A stretch of 64,000 bases of DNA from Pedobacter gandavensis (GTDB lineage Bacteria; Bacteroidota; Bacteroidia; Sphingobacteriales; Sphingobacteriaceae): positions 310,001-374,000 of the forward strand of contig NZ_WNXC01000001.1 of the NCBI RefSeq assembly GCF_014172405.1. The letters are read 5' to 3'. A model generated the notes under the pieces. It was not told the DNA's origin and searched no databases. It was given only the letters and a program-made list of their open reading frames with translations. Made by a program: the position numbers and the translations under genes. Shown here in pieces: positions 37,094 to 47,152 of this stretch (its first letter is position 1; each line of letters opens with the position of its first letter).

Positions 37094-37156
37094 GGAATTT
37101 GGATAATATAGGTCTAGTTTTGGACAATCCTATACTAGGTATTCTTTCCCTCGTTT

Positions 37157-37192
37157 TATAATTTGGCGCAGAAATTTTAGCGCCAGATTATA
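37157..37192 (+). promoter_or_regulatory. Inverted repeat just before GH29 start codon
   Basis: TATAATttGGCGC ... GCGCCagATTATA: 6-bp and 5-bp stems separated by a 2-nt mismatch, with a 10-nt loop, ending 5 nt before the ATG. It could be an operator or an mRNA hairpin limiting initiation. A second small repeat (TATAGG/CCTATA, 37107-37134) lies upstream. Confidence 0.55.
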
Positions 37193-37197
37193 CCATC

Positions 37198-38643
37198 ATG
37201 ATGAAATTGAAGATTAGAGTTCTCGTACTAATATGGATAGGCGGCATAAGCACATCTATCGCGCAAACTAATTTGCAACAATTGCAATCCAACTTCGTTG
37301 ATTTGCGTTTTGGTGCGATGCTACATTTCAATATGGGCACTTTTACTGATGAAGAATGGGCAAGCCCGAACCATGATCCCAAACAATTTAATCCTACAAA
37401 ACTAGATTGTAATCAATGGGCAAAAGCATGTAAAGCTGCTGGCATGACTTACGGGATCCTCACGACCAAACACCACGATGGCTTTTGCTTATGGGATTCA
37501 AAATATACAGATTACGATGTCGCGAATAGTTCAGTTAAAAAGGATGTGGTAGCGGAGTATGTGAAGGCTTTTCGAGATCAGGGACTTAAGCCCTGCCTGT
37601 ACTTTTCTGTTTGGGATCGACATAATGGCATTGAGAATGGCGGACTAAAGCAAGAGGAGCTGGTGATGAACCAGCTGACTGAATTACTGACCCAATATGG
37701 AGAGATTCCCCTGATCATTTTTGATGGCTGGAACTGGAAAATGGGACACCGTTTGATCGATTTTCAAAAGATCTATAACCACATCAAGAAACTGCAACCC
37801 AATTGTCTGGTAGCCGAACACAACGGGAACAGTCCACTACAAACCGATATTATCTATTACGAAGGACCTAAAGGGGTATACCCTCCAGGAAATAACAACT
37901 ATCCATCTCAAATGGCACTCACCCTGACCAATGGTTGGTTTTGGCATCCAGGAGCTGAGAAGCAGGTTAAAAGTCTGGATTACATCCTCGATAAGTTGCA
38001 AAGAGTAGTTCCTTTATATTGCAATTTCATGGTCAATATTGGACCTAATCGTGATGGCCTTTTTGATGAAGAAGTCGTTGCGCGACTTAAAGCCGTTGGT
38101 GCCAGCTGGAAACCAGATTTGACCAGGTTGCCCTTGCCTAAACAAAGTGCAGCTTTAACCAGTTATATCCGGGCAAAAGGTATTGAGGCAAGCGCTGGTC
38201 AAGTGTTTATTGAACCAGCAGGCCCTGCCGGTGATGGTTCCCCGGTAGCCGAATTGCTAAGTCAAAAGACAGCAAGTGTCATGATTGACGGGATCAGTGA
38301 TATTGTGGGTGACCAAGGTGGCTTTGCCGCTTTCCAGACCTACTGGAAGTTCGCCTCCGAGAAAAATAATTCCCTGTTGCTTGATCTTGGTGTTTCACAA
38401 AACATCAGTAAGTTTTACTATTTACCGGTTCAATTGAAAGGTTACAATGGCCTCATCACCAGATATGAGCTTTCCGTTTCTGAGGATAACGAAAAATTTC
38501 AGCAAGTAAAAAGCGACAACTGGAACAAAACATCCGACCTTAAAATGGCTACATTTAGCCCCGTAAAAGCCAGATACATTAAGCTAAAGATCTTGTCCTC
38601 CATAGGAGAAGCCATGGTAAGTGAAGTTGGCGCAGGAAATTGA
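37198..38643 (+). CDS. Secreted GH29 alpha-L-fucosidase
   Basis: 481-aa exported enzyme; signal peptide to about residue 22 (STSIAQ). The GH29 barrel shows FGAMLHFNMGTF, GILTTKHHDGFCLWDS and the likely nucleophile D176 in LIIFDGWNW. C-terminal residues ~350-481 form a discoidin-like (F5/8 type C) carbohydrate-binding module (YWKFASEKNNSLLLDLG; ARYIKLKIL). It removes terminal alpha-L-fucose. A secreted GH35 gene follows after 32 nt, so both act on the same fucosylated, galactose-bearing glycan (inference). Confidence 0.92.
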   Translation: MMKLKIRVLVLIWIGGISTSIAQTNLQQLQSNFVDLRFGAMLHFNMGTFTDEEWASPNHDPKQFNPTKLDCNQWAKACKAAGMTYGILTTKHHDGFCLWDSKYTDYDVANSSVKKDVVAEYVKAFRDQGLKPCLYFSVWDRHNGIENGGLKQEELVMNQLTELLTQYGEIPLIIFDGWNWKMGHRLIDFQKIYNHIKKLQPNCLVAEHNGNSPLQTDIIYYEGPKGVYPPGNNNYPSQMALTLTNGWFWHPGAEKQVKSLDYILDKLQRVVPLYCNFMVNIGPNRDGLFDEEVVARLKAVGASWKPDLTRLPLPKQSAALTSYIRAKGIEASAGQVFIEPAGPAGDGSPVAELLSQKTASVMIDGISDIVGDQGGFAAFQTYWKFASEKNNSLLLDLGVSQNISKFYYLPVQLKGYNGLITRYELSVSEDNEKFQQVKSDNWNKTSDLKMATFSPVKARYIKLKILSSIGEAMVSEVGAGN

Positions 38644-38675
38644 TACCGAAACACACGATTGACCAATAAAAATAA

Positions 38676-41000
38676 ATGAAAAAACAGTTTAAAAAACTAA
38701 TTGTACTATCCGCTATGCTGTGCCTAACCATCAGTTTAAAGGCTCAGAAAATTCAAACTTTTGCCATAGGTCCCGATCATTTTGAACTCAATGGGAAACC
38801 TTATGTGATCCGTTGTGGTGAAATGCATTTCGCCCGAATTCCAAAAGCAGAATGGCGCCCGCGCTTGAAAATGGCTAAAGCAATGGGCCTAAATGCCGTT
38901 TGTGCCTATTTGTTCTGGAATATAATTGAAAATCAACCAGACAAATTCACCTGGACAGGTCAGGCAGATGCGAAAGCATTTTGTAAAATCGCTCAGGAAG
39001 AAGGTCTGTATGTGATTTTAAGACCAGGACCTTATGCTTGTGCGGAATGGGATTTTGGAGGCTTCCCTTGGTGGTTACTAAAAGATAAATCTATAAAATT
39101 ACGTACCCAGCATCCTTACTATTTAGCAAGAAGTAAGAAATACCTGATGGAAGTTGGGAAAGAACTGGCGCCGCTACAGATCTCTAAAGGAGGGAATATC
39201 CTGATGGTGCAGGTGGAGAATGAATATGGCAGTTACGGTAGTGATAAGGACTACATGAACATCATCAAAAACAATTTAATTGCAGCTGGATTTACTGTTC
39301 CATTGTTCCATTGTGATGGGCCTTCTCAATTGAAAGCGGACCATCCGGAAGGATTATTTGCGGTGGTGAATTTTGGCTCCGGACCAGAAGCAAACTTCAA
39401 AGCCCTGAGAGCGGTTCAACCAACAGGACCACTCATGTGTGGGGAATATTATCCGGGTTGGTTCGATAGCTGGGGAAGGCCACACCATAAAGGGGATACC
39501 AAGAGGATCGTCTCTGAGTTAAAATATATGTTGGATCAAAAAGCATCGTTCAGCATTTATATGGTTCATGGTGGGACTACTTTCGGTACTTATTCTGGTG
39601 CAAATGACCCGCCTTACCTGCCGCAAACCAGTAGTTACGACTATGATGCGCCTATCAATGAGGCCGGAAATCCGACAGAAAAATTTTACGAATTAAGGGA
39701 GTTGTTTAGCAAGTATTTACAGGAAGGGGAAGAATTACCAGCCATACCAGCCACGCGTAAAATACAAGCTTTAGCACCGGTGAAATTCAATTCCTTTGCC
39801 GCATTAAATCAAAATTTGCCAAAGCCGGTTTTAAGTGATACGACCTTGTTTATGGAAGATCTCAATCAGGATTTTGGTTCGGTTATGTATCGCGCCACAA
39901 TACCTGCAGGCAGCAAATCTTTCTTGCAGTTTAAGGATATTCACGATTATGCCTTGGTTTATGTAGATGGCAAATTGATTGGAAGCCTGGATAGACGCAA
40001 AGCGAAATTTGGTATCGCAATTCCTGCAAGAACGAAACCCGCACAGCTAACAGTCTTGGTGGAGGCCACAGGAAGGGTCAATTATGCGGAGGCAATGCAC
40101 GATAGAAAAGGGATCCATGGTCTGGTATACCTGATCGACGACAATAACAATAAAACGGAAATCCGTCATTGGAAAAATTATAGCCTAAGGATGGGAGATG
40201 TGACCATACCGGTTAAATATCAGCCTTATACAGGTCAACAGCCTCAGGCTGGTTTTTATAAAGGGAAATTTACGGCGAATGAACTGTTGGATACCTATTT
40301 AGATTTAAGTAAATGGAATAAGGGATTGGTCTGGGTAAATGGTCAATGTTTGAGCCGTTTCTGGAACATTGGTCCAACACAAACGATGTTAGTGCCGGCC
40401 AGCTGGCTGAAAAAAGGAGAAAACGAAGTGATTGTCTTTGATCTTTACGGGTCCGCAAAACCAGAATTGACTTTCCTGGATCATCCGATATTAGATGTGG
40501 TCAATGAACCGAAACCTGAAAGACATCAAAAAGCCAGTCAAGTCTGGAATGCTGCCGATTTTAAAGTAAGTGCTCAGGGTACGTTCAACAATACCGATAA
40601 ATGGCAGGTGGTTAAGTTTAATCCTGAAAATGCAAGGTATTTTGCTTTGGAAGCTTTATCAGAACAAAAAGGGCAGCAGTTTGCTTCTGTAGCAGAAATC
40701 GTGTTTTTAGATGCAAAAGGAAAAGAAATTCCCCGCAACAATTGGAAAGTTGTTTATGCAGACAGCGAAGAGTTAAACGGTGATGATGGAAATGCCTCCA
40801 ATGTTTTTGATTTGCAGTTCACTAGCTTCTGGCATACAGAATGGCAAAAACCATCAAAAATGCCCCATCAGATTGTCATTGATTTAGGGAAAGAATACAC
40901 CCTTTCTGAAATGAGACTCTTGCCAAGACAAGATGGGGAAAATGGAAGGATAAAAGATTACAAGCTTTACCTGTCTAAATTACCATTCAAAAATTTATAG
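38676..41000 (+). CDS. Secreted GH35 beta-galactosidase
   Basis: 774-aa exported enzyme; signal peptide to about residue 23 (SLKAQ). The GH35 barrel shows LRPGPYACAEWDFGGFPWWL, acid/base E183 in QVENEYGSYG and nucleophile E257 in CGEYYPGWFDSWG. After the barrel come beta domains (YVDGKLIGSLDRR; VWVNGQCLSRFWNIGPTQTM) and a discoidin-like C-terminus (IVIDLGKEYTLSEMRLLPRQ). Second gene of the GH29-GH35 operon, closed by a strong terminator. Confidence 0.94.
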   Translation: MKKQFKKLIVLSAMLCLTISLKAQKIQTFAIGPDHFELNGKPYVIRCGEMHFARIPKAEWRPRLKMAKAMGLNAVCAYLFWNIIENQPDKFTWTGQADAKAFCKIAQEEGLYVILRPGPYACAEWDFGGFPWWLLKDKSIKLRTQHPYYLARSKKYLMEVGKELAPLQISKGGNILMVQVENEYGSYGSDKDYMNIIKNNLIAAGFTVPLFHCDGPSQLKADHPEGLFAVVNFGSGPEANFKALRAVQPTGPLMCGEYYPGWFDSWGRPHHKGDTKRIVSELKYMLDQKASFSIYMVHGGTTFGTYSGANDPPYLPQTSSYDYDAPINEAGNPTEKFYELRELFSKYLQEGEELPAIPATRKIQALAPVKFNSFAALNQNLPKPVLSDTTLFMEDLNQDFGSVMYRATIPAGSKSFLQFKDIHDYALVYVDGKLIGSLDRRKAKFGIAIPARTKPAQLTVLVEATGRVNYAEAMHDRKGIHGLVYLIDDNNNKTEIRHWKNYSLRMGDVTIPVKYQPYTGQQPQAGFYKGKFTANELLDTYLDLSKWNKGLVWVNGQCLSRFWNIGPTQTMLVPASWLKKGENEVIVFDLYGSAKPELTFLDHPILDVVNEPKPERHQKASQVWNAADFKVSAQGTFNNTDKWQVVKFNPENARYFALEALSEQKGQQFASVAEIVFLDAKGKEIPRNNWKVVYADSEELNGDDGNASNVFDLQFTSFWHTEWQKPSKMPHQIVIDLGKEYTLSEMRLLPRQDGENGRIKDYKLYLSKLPFKNL

Positions 41001-41035
41001 TTCAGCTAAGTTATATACCTACGGTTAGGGTAGTA

Positions 41036-41076
41036 CAGGGCCACAGTTCTTAAGCAGGCTGTGGTTCCTGTTTTTT
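41036..41076 (+). terminator. Rho-independent terminator after GH35
   Basis: CAGGGCCACAG pairs with CTGTGGttCCTG (2-nt bulge region), followed by T6. Confidence 0.75.
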
Positions 41077-41181
41077 ATAGGAAGCCTGGTCGGAAAAGGA
41101 CCATTGTAACAATGGAAAAGGTTTTTTCTCTAATTAAGCATTACGGCCTTTGTATTGTAGAATCTAACCTAACCATAAGCA

Positions 41182-42369
41182 ATGAACTGGAGAATTTTTC
41201 CTAAAAAACGTACTGAAGATAAAAAGAAAACCAAAAAGAGAGAATGGTTTGACGCTATCGTCTTTGCTGTAGTTGTGGCCACCCTAATCAGGATGTTTTT
41301 TATAGAAGCCTATACCATTCCCAGTGGTTCTATGGAACGGTCGCTGTTGATTGGTGATTACCTTTTTGTAAGTAAGATCAATTACGGAGCTCGGGTTCCA
41401 ATGACACCCATTGCTTTCCCTTTCGCACACCATACGATGCCCATCACAGGGGGCAAAGCCTATTATGATGGGGTACAGTGGAAATATCGCCGTTTACCAG
41501 GTTTATCTGAGGTCAAAAGAAATGATGTAGTCGTTTTCAATTTACCTGTTGGAGATACCGTGGCATTGGAAAACCAAGAGCCAAGTTATTATAATTTGGT
41601 TCGACAGTCAGATTGGAAAACAGTCAATAGTCAATACACCGTCACCAGCAGACCGGTCGATAAAAGAGAAAATATCATCAAAAGATGTATTGGGATTTCA
41701 GGGGATGTGGTCAGTATGAAAGATGGAATAGTCCGTGTGAATGGTAAAATTGAACCCCTAAAAAATACGGGACAAATGCCCTATAAAATCCAGTTTAAAA
41801 CAACTGACATTAACTTTGATTTATTCAAAGATATGGGCTTTACGGTGACTGAAATGGAGCAGGTAGATGCAAATACTTACATCGCAAATGCCACTCCGGA
41901 GATGATCGGTAAATTGAAAACGCTCGACTTCGTCAAGTCTGTCACTTTAGCCGTAGCACCAGAAAAGACGGACGACGGAGATCTTTTTCCACTTGATCCC
42001 AACCGCAAATGGAATGTAGACAATTTCGGGCCAATAAAAATTCCGGCAATGGGCTGGACGGTTCAATTGGATAGCAATACCATGCCTTTATATTATCGGG
42101 CAATAAGGACCTACGAAGGAAATAAGGTAGAAAAGAAAGGAAATAGCTGGTATATCAATGATAAACCTGCTACTTCGTACACTTTTAAAATGAACTATTA
42201 TTGGATGATGGGGGATAACAGGCACAATTCTACTGATTCCAGGTATTGGGGTTTTGTACCCGAAGACCATATCGTCGGTAAGGCGCTTTTTATTTGGATG
42301 AGCTGGGATAAAGACGCTTCATTTTTCCATAAAATCAGATGGAACAGGTTGTTAAGGGGAATTAATTAA
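41182..42369 (+). CDS. lepB: Signal peptidase I
   Basis: 395-aa inner-membrane serine peptidase that cleaves Sec signal peptides. One N-terminal membrane helix (about 24-42), then the catalytic serine S50 in IPSGSMERSL and general-base lysine K167 in NIIKRCIGISGD. Box E is GDNRHNSTDSRYWGFVP. A large insertion between the Ser and Lys boxes and another before box E make it longer than E. coli LepB, as is usual in Bacteroidota. Its 3' end lies 2 nt from that of the convergent ABC permease. Confidence 0.96.
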   Translation: MNWRIFPKKRTEDKKKTKKREWFDAIVFAVVVATLIRMFFIEAYTIPSGSMERSLLIGDYLFVSKINYGARVPMTPIAFPFAHHTMPITGGKAYYDGVQWKYRRLPGLSEVKRNDVVVFNLPVGDTVALENQEPSYYNLVRQSDWKTVNSQYTVTSRPVDKRENIIKRCIGISGDVVSMKDGIVRVNGKIEPLKNTGQMPYKIQFKTTDINFDLFKDMGFTVTEMEQVDANTYIANATPEMIGKLKTLDFVKSVTLAVAPEKTDDGDLFPLDPNRKWNVDNFGPIKIPAMGWTVQLDSNTMPLYYRAIRTYEGNKVEKKGNSWYINDKPATSYTFKMNYYWMMGDNRHNSTDSRYWGFVPEDHIVGKALFIWMSWDKDASFFHKIRWNRLLRGIN

Positions 42370-42371
42370 GC

Positions 42372-44750
42372 CTATTCATATTTTAGGGCGTCAACGGCAT
42401 TTGCTTTGGAGATTTTAAATAACTGGAGACTGACGCTGAGCACTGCAATTCCAATAGAAAGTACAAAAGCACTTAAAAATGGCCATACATTTAAGGTAAT
42501 CCTGTAGTCGTAGCCCTGAAGCCAGTTGGAAATCAGGAGATAAGCGAGAGGAATTGCAATCACGTTGGATATCAATACCAATTTAAGGAAATCTTTATTT
42601 AGCAGGATTAAAATGTCTTGTAAGGTAGCGCCAATCACCTTTCTAATGCTGATTTCTTTGCTGCGTTGTTCAGCCATGTACAGGGCTAATCCCAATAAAC
42701 CCATACAAGAAATCAACGTAGCAAAGCCTCCAAATACATTTGAAAATATACTAAGTAACCTTTCTGTTTTTAGCTTCTCCACCAATCGGTCGGATACAAA
42801 ATCGAGTCTCAATGGATAACCAGGATTGAATTGCTCATTAAGCGCCTTGATTTTGTTTATGGAACTTTGAGCAGATTGATCTGAACCTAGTCGCATCACC
42901 AAGGTGTTTTGATTGCTCTGGGAATTAAAGAAGATCACCGGCTGAACTTTGTTGCCCAAACTCAGGTAATTATAATCTTTCATAACCCCGATAATGGTAA
43001 ATGTCTGGTCCCAATCCTTATTTACAAGTTGTTTTCCAATAGGATCTTTTAAATTCATACTTTTTACCGCAGTTTCATTTAAAATCACTGCGGCGGTATC
43101 TGTTCCAAATTCCCGGCTAAAATCACGACCGGTCAATATTCTTGAGCCAATCGTTTTTACATAATCAACATCGGAAAAACGAAGATTCATACTGATTTGC
43201 TGATTTACTTGTTGTCCTGGCCATCGGATCATCTCGGTGCTCACATAATTATTGGTGATGCCATTACTGGTTGTGGTGGCAGCACTGATTGCGCCGGATT
43301 TTAACAGTTCAGATTTAAATAGATTTAATTTGTTTGCATCCTGCAAGGTATTTACAACCGGCATTTGGACCAGGTTGTCTTTGTCAAATCCCGAAGGTCG
43401 GTTGCTCATAAAATTGATCTGATTGCGGATCACGATGGCGCAAACAATCATACAGATGGAAAATGCAAATTGTGTGACCACCAATATTTTTCGAACTGGA
43501 AATTGGCTTTCATGGCGCATAAGACCCTTTAATGCCCTGCTAGGCATAAAGGAAGAAAGATATAGTGCCGGATAACTACCTGCAATCAGGCCCGTGATTA
43601 ATAATATCGAAATCGTTGAAAGCCATAGTTTATAGTTGATATAATTAATGGTAATGCTGACTTCCATAAGTCTGTTGAAATAAGGCAGGCTGATCTCTAC
43701 CAAGACAAAGGCACAAAATAATGCGATAATAGATAGCAGCAAAGACTCTGTAAGAAATTGCCCGGCAATGCCTTTTCGGGTGGAACCTAGGGTTTTACGG
43801 ATGCCGATCTCTTTCGCTCTTTTCTCGGAACGGGCAGTGGAGAGGTTCATGTAATTAATACAGGCAATAAAAAGAACACAAGCGGCAAGTAACAAGTAAA
43901 GCCTGATTTGGTCTATTTTTCCGCCATCCACTTTTCCGTTTTCGAAATGATCATACAAATGCGTGTGTTTGAAAGGGAAAAGAAAGAACTCGATGTAATT
44001 CTGGTGGTAATTTTCCTGAAATATCTTGCGCACCTGTGCATCAGCTGCGGCAAATTGTTTTTCATCTTTTAGTTGGATGATGGTACTTAAAGCACCATCC
44101 GTCCAATTCATTTTGGTTAAATAGGGATTGATCTTCTCTATAAAAGTCCAGGGTATAAGCAGGTCAAATTGGTAGGTTTGGTTCTTTGCTGGATTTTCAA
44201 TTACCCCAGTCACCAACAGATCCGTTTTATGGTCAAGATTTATGATTTTCCCTATGGGTTCTTCCATGCCAAAAAGAGCCGCTGCGGTTTTTTCTGTAAG
44301 TACCACTGAGTTTGGGCCTGACATGGCTGTTGCCCGATCCCCCTTAATGAATTTATAATCGAAGATGCTTAAAAAGGAAGGGTCGGTCAGTAGGATGTCT
44401 TTATAGAAGTTATTTTGTTTATAGCCTAGCAGGCTCCCTTCCCAACCAGTCAGTCTACAGGCGTTGGCTATGCCTGGGACTGTTGCCAGGGCAGTTGCAG
44501 CAAGCTGGTTTGGGGTAGCTCCGGATTTATTGGTAATGATCCGGTCAGCCATGATGTCATTTTCATAAACCGAATAAATCCGGTCAATATTTTTAAACTG
44601 ACGATCGTAGCTCCATTCATAATTCACATAAAGGAGTAGTAGCATACAACAGCATAAGCCAATGGCTAGGCCGCCAATATTCAGCAGCGAAAAACTCTTG
44701 TTCTTCCACAGATTCCGTAGCGCGATTTTTAAAGTCAGTTGATACATCAT
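42372..44750 (-). CDS. MacB/FtsX-type ABC transporter permease
   Basis: 792-aa permease with two MacB_PCD-FtsX halves. Each half has a periplasmic domain; the eight expected helices lie near residues 20-40, 280-385 (three), 425-445 and three near the C-terminus. Family features: IALRNLWKNKSFSLLNIGGL at the start, RAKEIGIRKTLGSTR in half 1 and RSKEISIRKVIGATL in half 2. No ATPase gene is adjacent, so it must use one encoded elsewhere. Start ATG 44750 chosen over an upstream in-frame codon. Likely exports or transduces an unknown envelope substrate. Confidence 0.92.
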   Translation of the reverse strand: MMYQLTLKIALRNLWKNKSFSLLNIGGLAIGLCCCMLLLLYVNYEWSYDRQFKNIDRIYSVYENDIMADRIITNKSGATPNQLAATALATVPGIANACRLTGWEGSLLGYKQNNFYKDILLTDPSFLSIFDYKFIKGDRATAMSGPNSVVLTEKTAAALFGMEEPIGKIINLDHKTDLLVTGVIENPAKNQTYQFDLLIPWTFIEKINPYLTKMNWTDGALSTIIQLKDEKQFAAADAQVRKIFQENYHQNYIEFFLFPFKHTHLYDHFENGKVDGGKIDQIRLYLLLAACVLFIACINYMNLSTARSEKRAKEIGIRKTLGSTRKGIAGQFLTESLLLSIIALFCAFVLVEISLPYFNRLMEVSITINYINYKLWLSTISILLITGLIAGSYPALYLSSFMPSRALKGLMRHESQFPVRKILVVTQFAFSICMIVCAIVIRNQINFMSNRPSGFDKDNLVQMPVVNTLQDANKLNLFKSELLKSGAISAATTTSNGITNNYVSTEMIRWPGQQVNQQISMNLRFSDVDYVKTIGSRILTGRDFSREFGTDTAAVILNETAVKSMNLKDPIGKQLVNKDWDQTFTIIGVMKDYNYLSLGNKVQPVIFFNSQSNQNTLVMRLGSDQSAQSSINKIKALNEQFNPGYPLRLDFVSDRLVEKLKTERLLSIFSNVFGGFATLISCMGLLGLALYMAEQRSKEISIRKVIGATLQDILILLNKDFLKLVLISNVIAIPLAYLLISNWLQGYDYRITLNVWPFLSAFVLSIGIAVLSVSLQLFKISKANAVDALKYE

Positions 44751-44817
44751 GTTGCGATTTCTACTGTCCCAAGTTAATGCCAAAGTCAAAAACGGGCATT
44801 AGTTATCAATAAAGCAG

Positions 44818-44866
44818 CAGTTTCGAGTATTGGTGTGCATTAATGGACACCAACTGTTCGAAACTG
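44818..44866. promoter_or_regulatory. Two-tier inverted repeat between divergent permease and FUSC genes
   Basis: Outer 9-bp arms CAGTTTCGA / TCGAAACTG and inner 7-bp arms TTGGTGT / ACACCAA, separated by short unpaired segments, with a 10-nt loop. Being between divergent starts it is more likely an operator pair or leader structure than a terminator. Confidence 0.65.
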
Positions 44867-44959
44867 TTCAGGGTTTAGCGTTAAGCGCAATCATGCGTTT
44901 ACAATAAATACCAGGAATTTCAACCACATTACTTTTATTTACAATAATTTTGCGGCGAA

Positions 44960-47122
44960 ATGATAAAGTCAAACCGCAATGATGTTTTTAAGGATTTGCT
45001 GAAATGGGAACGCATTAAAGCCAGGTTAATCAGTTTAGTGTACGGAGAGTACTTTAGGGATGCTTTACGGAATACCATCACTATAGTTTTGCCTTTTACT
45101 TTGCTGTTTTTTTATCAGCAGCCAAATATGGCCATTGGGGTTGGGGTTGGCGCATTATTGATTAGCTTAACTGATGCTCCTGGAAACAGGGCAAATAAGT
45201 TCAAAACAGCGATTACCAGCATCATTTCTTTCTTTTTAACGGCCTTGATCATCTCTTCCTCTTTAGGAAACCACTGGTTGATGGCGGCTAGTATTTTTCT
45301 GCTGAGCTTTGTGTTTTCCATGCTGGCAATTTTTGGGAATAGAATGGCACTCATCGGTACGATGGCTATTATCCTTGGGATTTTTACACTTGGTTTACAT
45401 CCTGCAAACCCCTTATTATTTAGCTGGTACATCCTCCTTGGAGGATATTGGTATTACCTGGTCAGTCTGATTCAGATTGTCATTTGGCCTTACAGATCTT
45501 TGCACCAGGCTATTTTTGAATGTATTACTGCCACCTCTATATTTCTGAAATCTAAAGCCCGATACTATGATCCCGAAGTAAATCTAGAGGACTGTTATAG
45601 TGAAACCATTGCTTTACACATCAAAGTGAGTGAAAAGCAGGAGCTGGTACGGAACCTGCTGCTGAGCGATAAAAGAGCGATGAAGCCTACAAATGAGGCC
45701 GGACAACAGCTTTTGCGTACTGCGGTCAGCGTTATAGACCTCTATGAACAGGTAACTGCCATTCATTACGATTATGCTTATGTGAGAAAGAAGCTGGATA
45801 AAACCGGTGCATTAAACCTAATTATTGAGCTCATTGATATTTTGGCGGAGGAACTAGCGGTGCTTAGTGGTGTTTTCTTAAGACCAAAAAAGACGCATTC
45901 AGAGTCGAGGTTGCTTAGGTTTGAGGAGGCGAAAATGGAGCTCACAAAAATTGCATTTTCAGCAGAAGAGACCAATGCGCAGATCATTCAGAAAGTATTA
46001 AAAAATCTGGATGGTATTGTGTTGGATATTCAGGTGATTAAGAACAGCAGACCGATGTCTGCCATTCCTGCCAACCTGGATTCGGAGGACATAGCCTACG
46101 AGGAGTTTCTATCCCCTCAATTGTTTAGCCTGAGTTCATTAAAGCAATATTTTTCTTTTAGTGCTCCTGTATTTAGGTTCTCTTTGAGATTGGCGCTGAT
46201 GTGCGGTTTCGGTTATCTGAGTACCTTGATCTTCCCCCTTGGGAAATATAGCTATTGGTTATTGCTGACAATTGTGATTGTTGCAAAACCAAGGTTCGGA
46301 CTCACCTGGAAGCGGAATGTGGAACGCCTATCAGGTACTTTTATTGGGGCAGTACTAGGAATTGTGATATTGCTAATGATTAAGCAAACAGCTGTATTAC
46401 TGGTTTTATCGGCTTTTATGCTGTTGGGCTTCTTTACATTTAATCGAATCAAGTATTCGGTCAGTGTGGTGTTTGTAACTGCCATGGTGATTCTGTCACT
46501 CAGTATCTATGATGGTCATTCCGACCATATCATTATGGAACGGCTTTTATATACGGTTGTTGGCTGTGTCATTGCTTTTCTTGCCGCGTTTCTATTTCCG
46601 GTATGGGAGATTAAGAGTTTAAAAACTCTGATTTCCAATATCCTGGATGCCAATAGTAATTACCTGAATAAGGTGAAGGAAGAGCGTTCTGGAATGGCAG
46701 TAGGAGGGGTAACTGCCTCGAAACTAGCGAGGAAGAACAGTTACATCCAGTTGGCTAAGTTTTCAGAAACCCTTCAATATTTACACTTGGAGCCAAAAAG
46801 TAAGGAAGTGGATATGCATGGGATCTATGCCATTCAAATTCTTAGCTACCGGATCAATTCTATTATCGCCTCACTTTCCCTTTCTGCAAAACAGGAAACG
46901 ATGAACGATGCAGGGATATTACTGCTGTCTGAGGCTTTAGGGAATATGGAATATTGCGCTCGAAACAGTGACAATTTAAATCTGCAAAATATCAATGAAG
47001 TTGTGCATACGGATAAAATTGAAGAAGAATACAATGACAACGAGGGTTCAGTACAACATCAGTTGGCCCTGTTACTGGCTTTATCTGTAGAGCTTAGGTT
47101 GTATTTCACAAAGCCTCTATAA
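44960..47122 (+). CDS. FUSC family membrane protein (YccS-like)
   Basis: 720-aa inner-membrane protein with two blocks of about six helices (residues ~35-195 and ~395-560), each followed by a soluble helical part, the duplicated plan of the FUSC/YccS/AaeB family. Segments GVGVGALLISLTDAPGNRAN and ERLSGTFIGAVLGIVILL are typical. Family members export aromatic acids or polyamine-like compounds; the substrate here is unknown. Monocistronic. Confidence 0.87.
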   Translation: MIKSNRNDVFKDLLKWERIKARLISLVYGEYFRDALRNTITIVLPFTLLFFYQQPNMAIGVGVGALLISLTDAPGNRANKFKTAITSIISFFLTALIISSSLGNHWLMAASIFLLSFVFSMLAIFGNRMALIGTMAIILGIFTLGLHPANPLLFSWYILLGGYWYYLVSLIQIVIWPYRSLHQAIFECITATSIFLKSKARYYDPEVNLEDCYSETIALHIKVSEKQELVRNLLLSDKRAMKPTNEAGQQLLRTAVSVIDLYEQVTAIHYDYAYVRKKLDKTGALNLIIELIDILAEELAVLSGVFLRPKKTHSESRLLRFEEAKMELTKIAFSAEETNAQIIQKVLKNLDGIVLDIQVIKNSRPMSAIPANLDSEDIAYEEFLSPQLFSLSSLKQYFSFSAPVFRFSLRLALMCGFGYLSTLIFPLGKYSYWLLLTIVIVAKPRFGLTWKRNVERLSGTFIGAVLGIVILLMIKQTAVLLVLSAFMLLGFFTFNRIKYSVSVVFVTAMVILSLSIYDGHSDHIIMERLLYTVVGCVIAFLAAFLFPVWEIKSLKTLISNILDANSNYLNKVKEERSGMAVGGVTASKLARKNSYIQLAKFSETLQYLHLEPKSKEVDMHGIYAIQILSYRINSIIASLSLSAKQETMNDAGILLLSEALGNMEYCARNSDNLNLQNINEVVHTDKIEEEYNDNEGSVQHQLALLLALSVELRLYFTKPL

Positions 47123-47152
47123 AATACCAGCTAAGCGTATGCTTTTCCAGAC

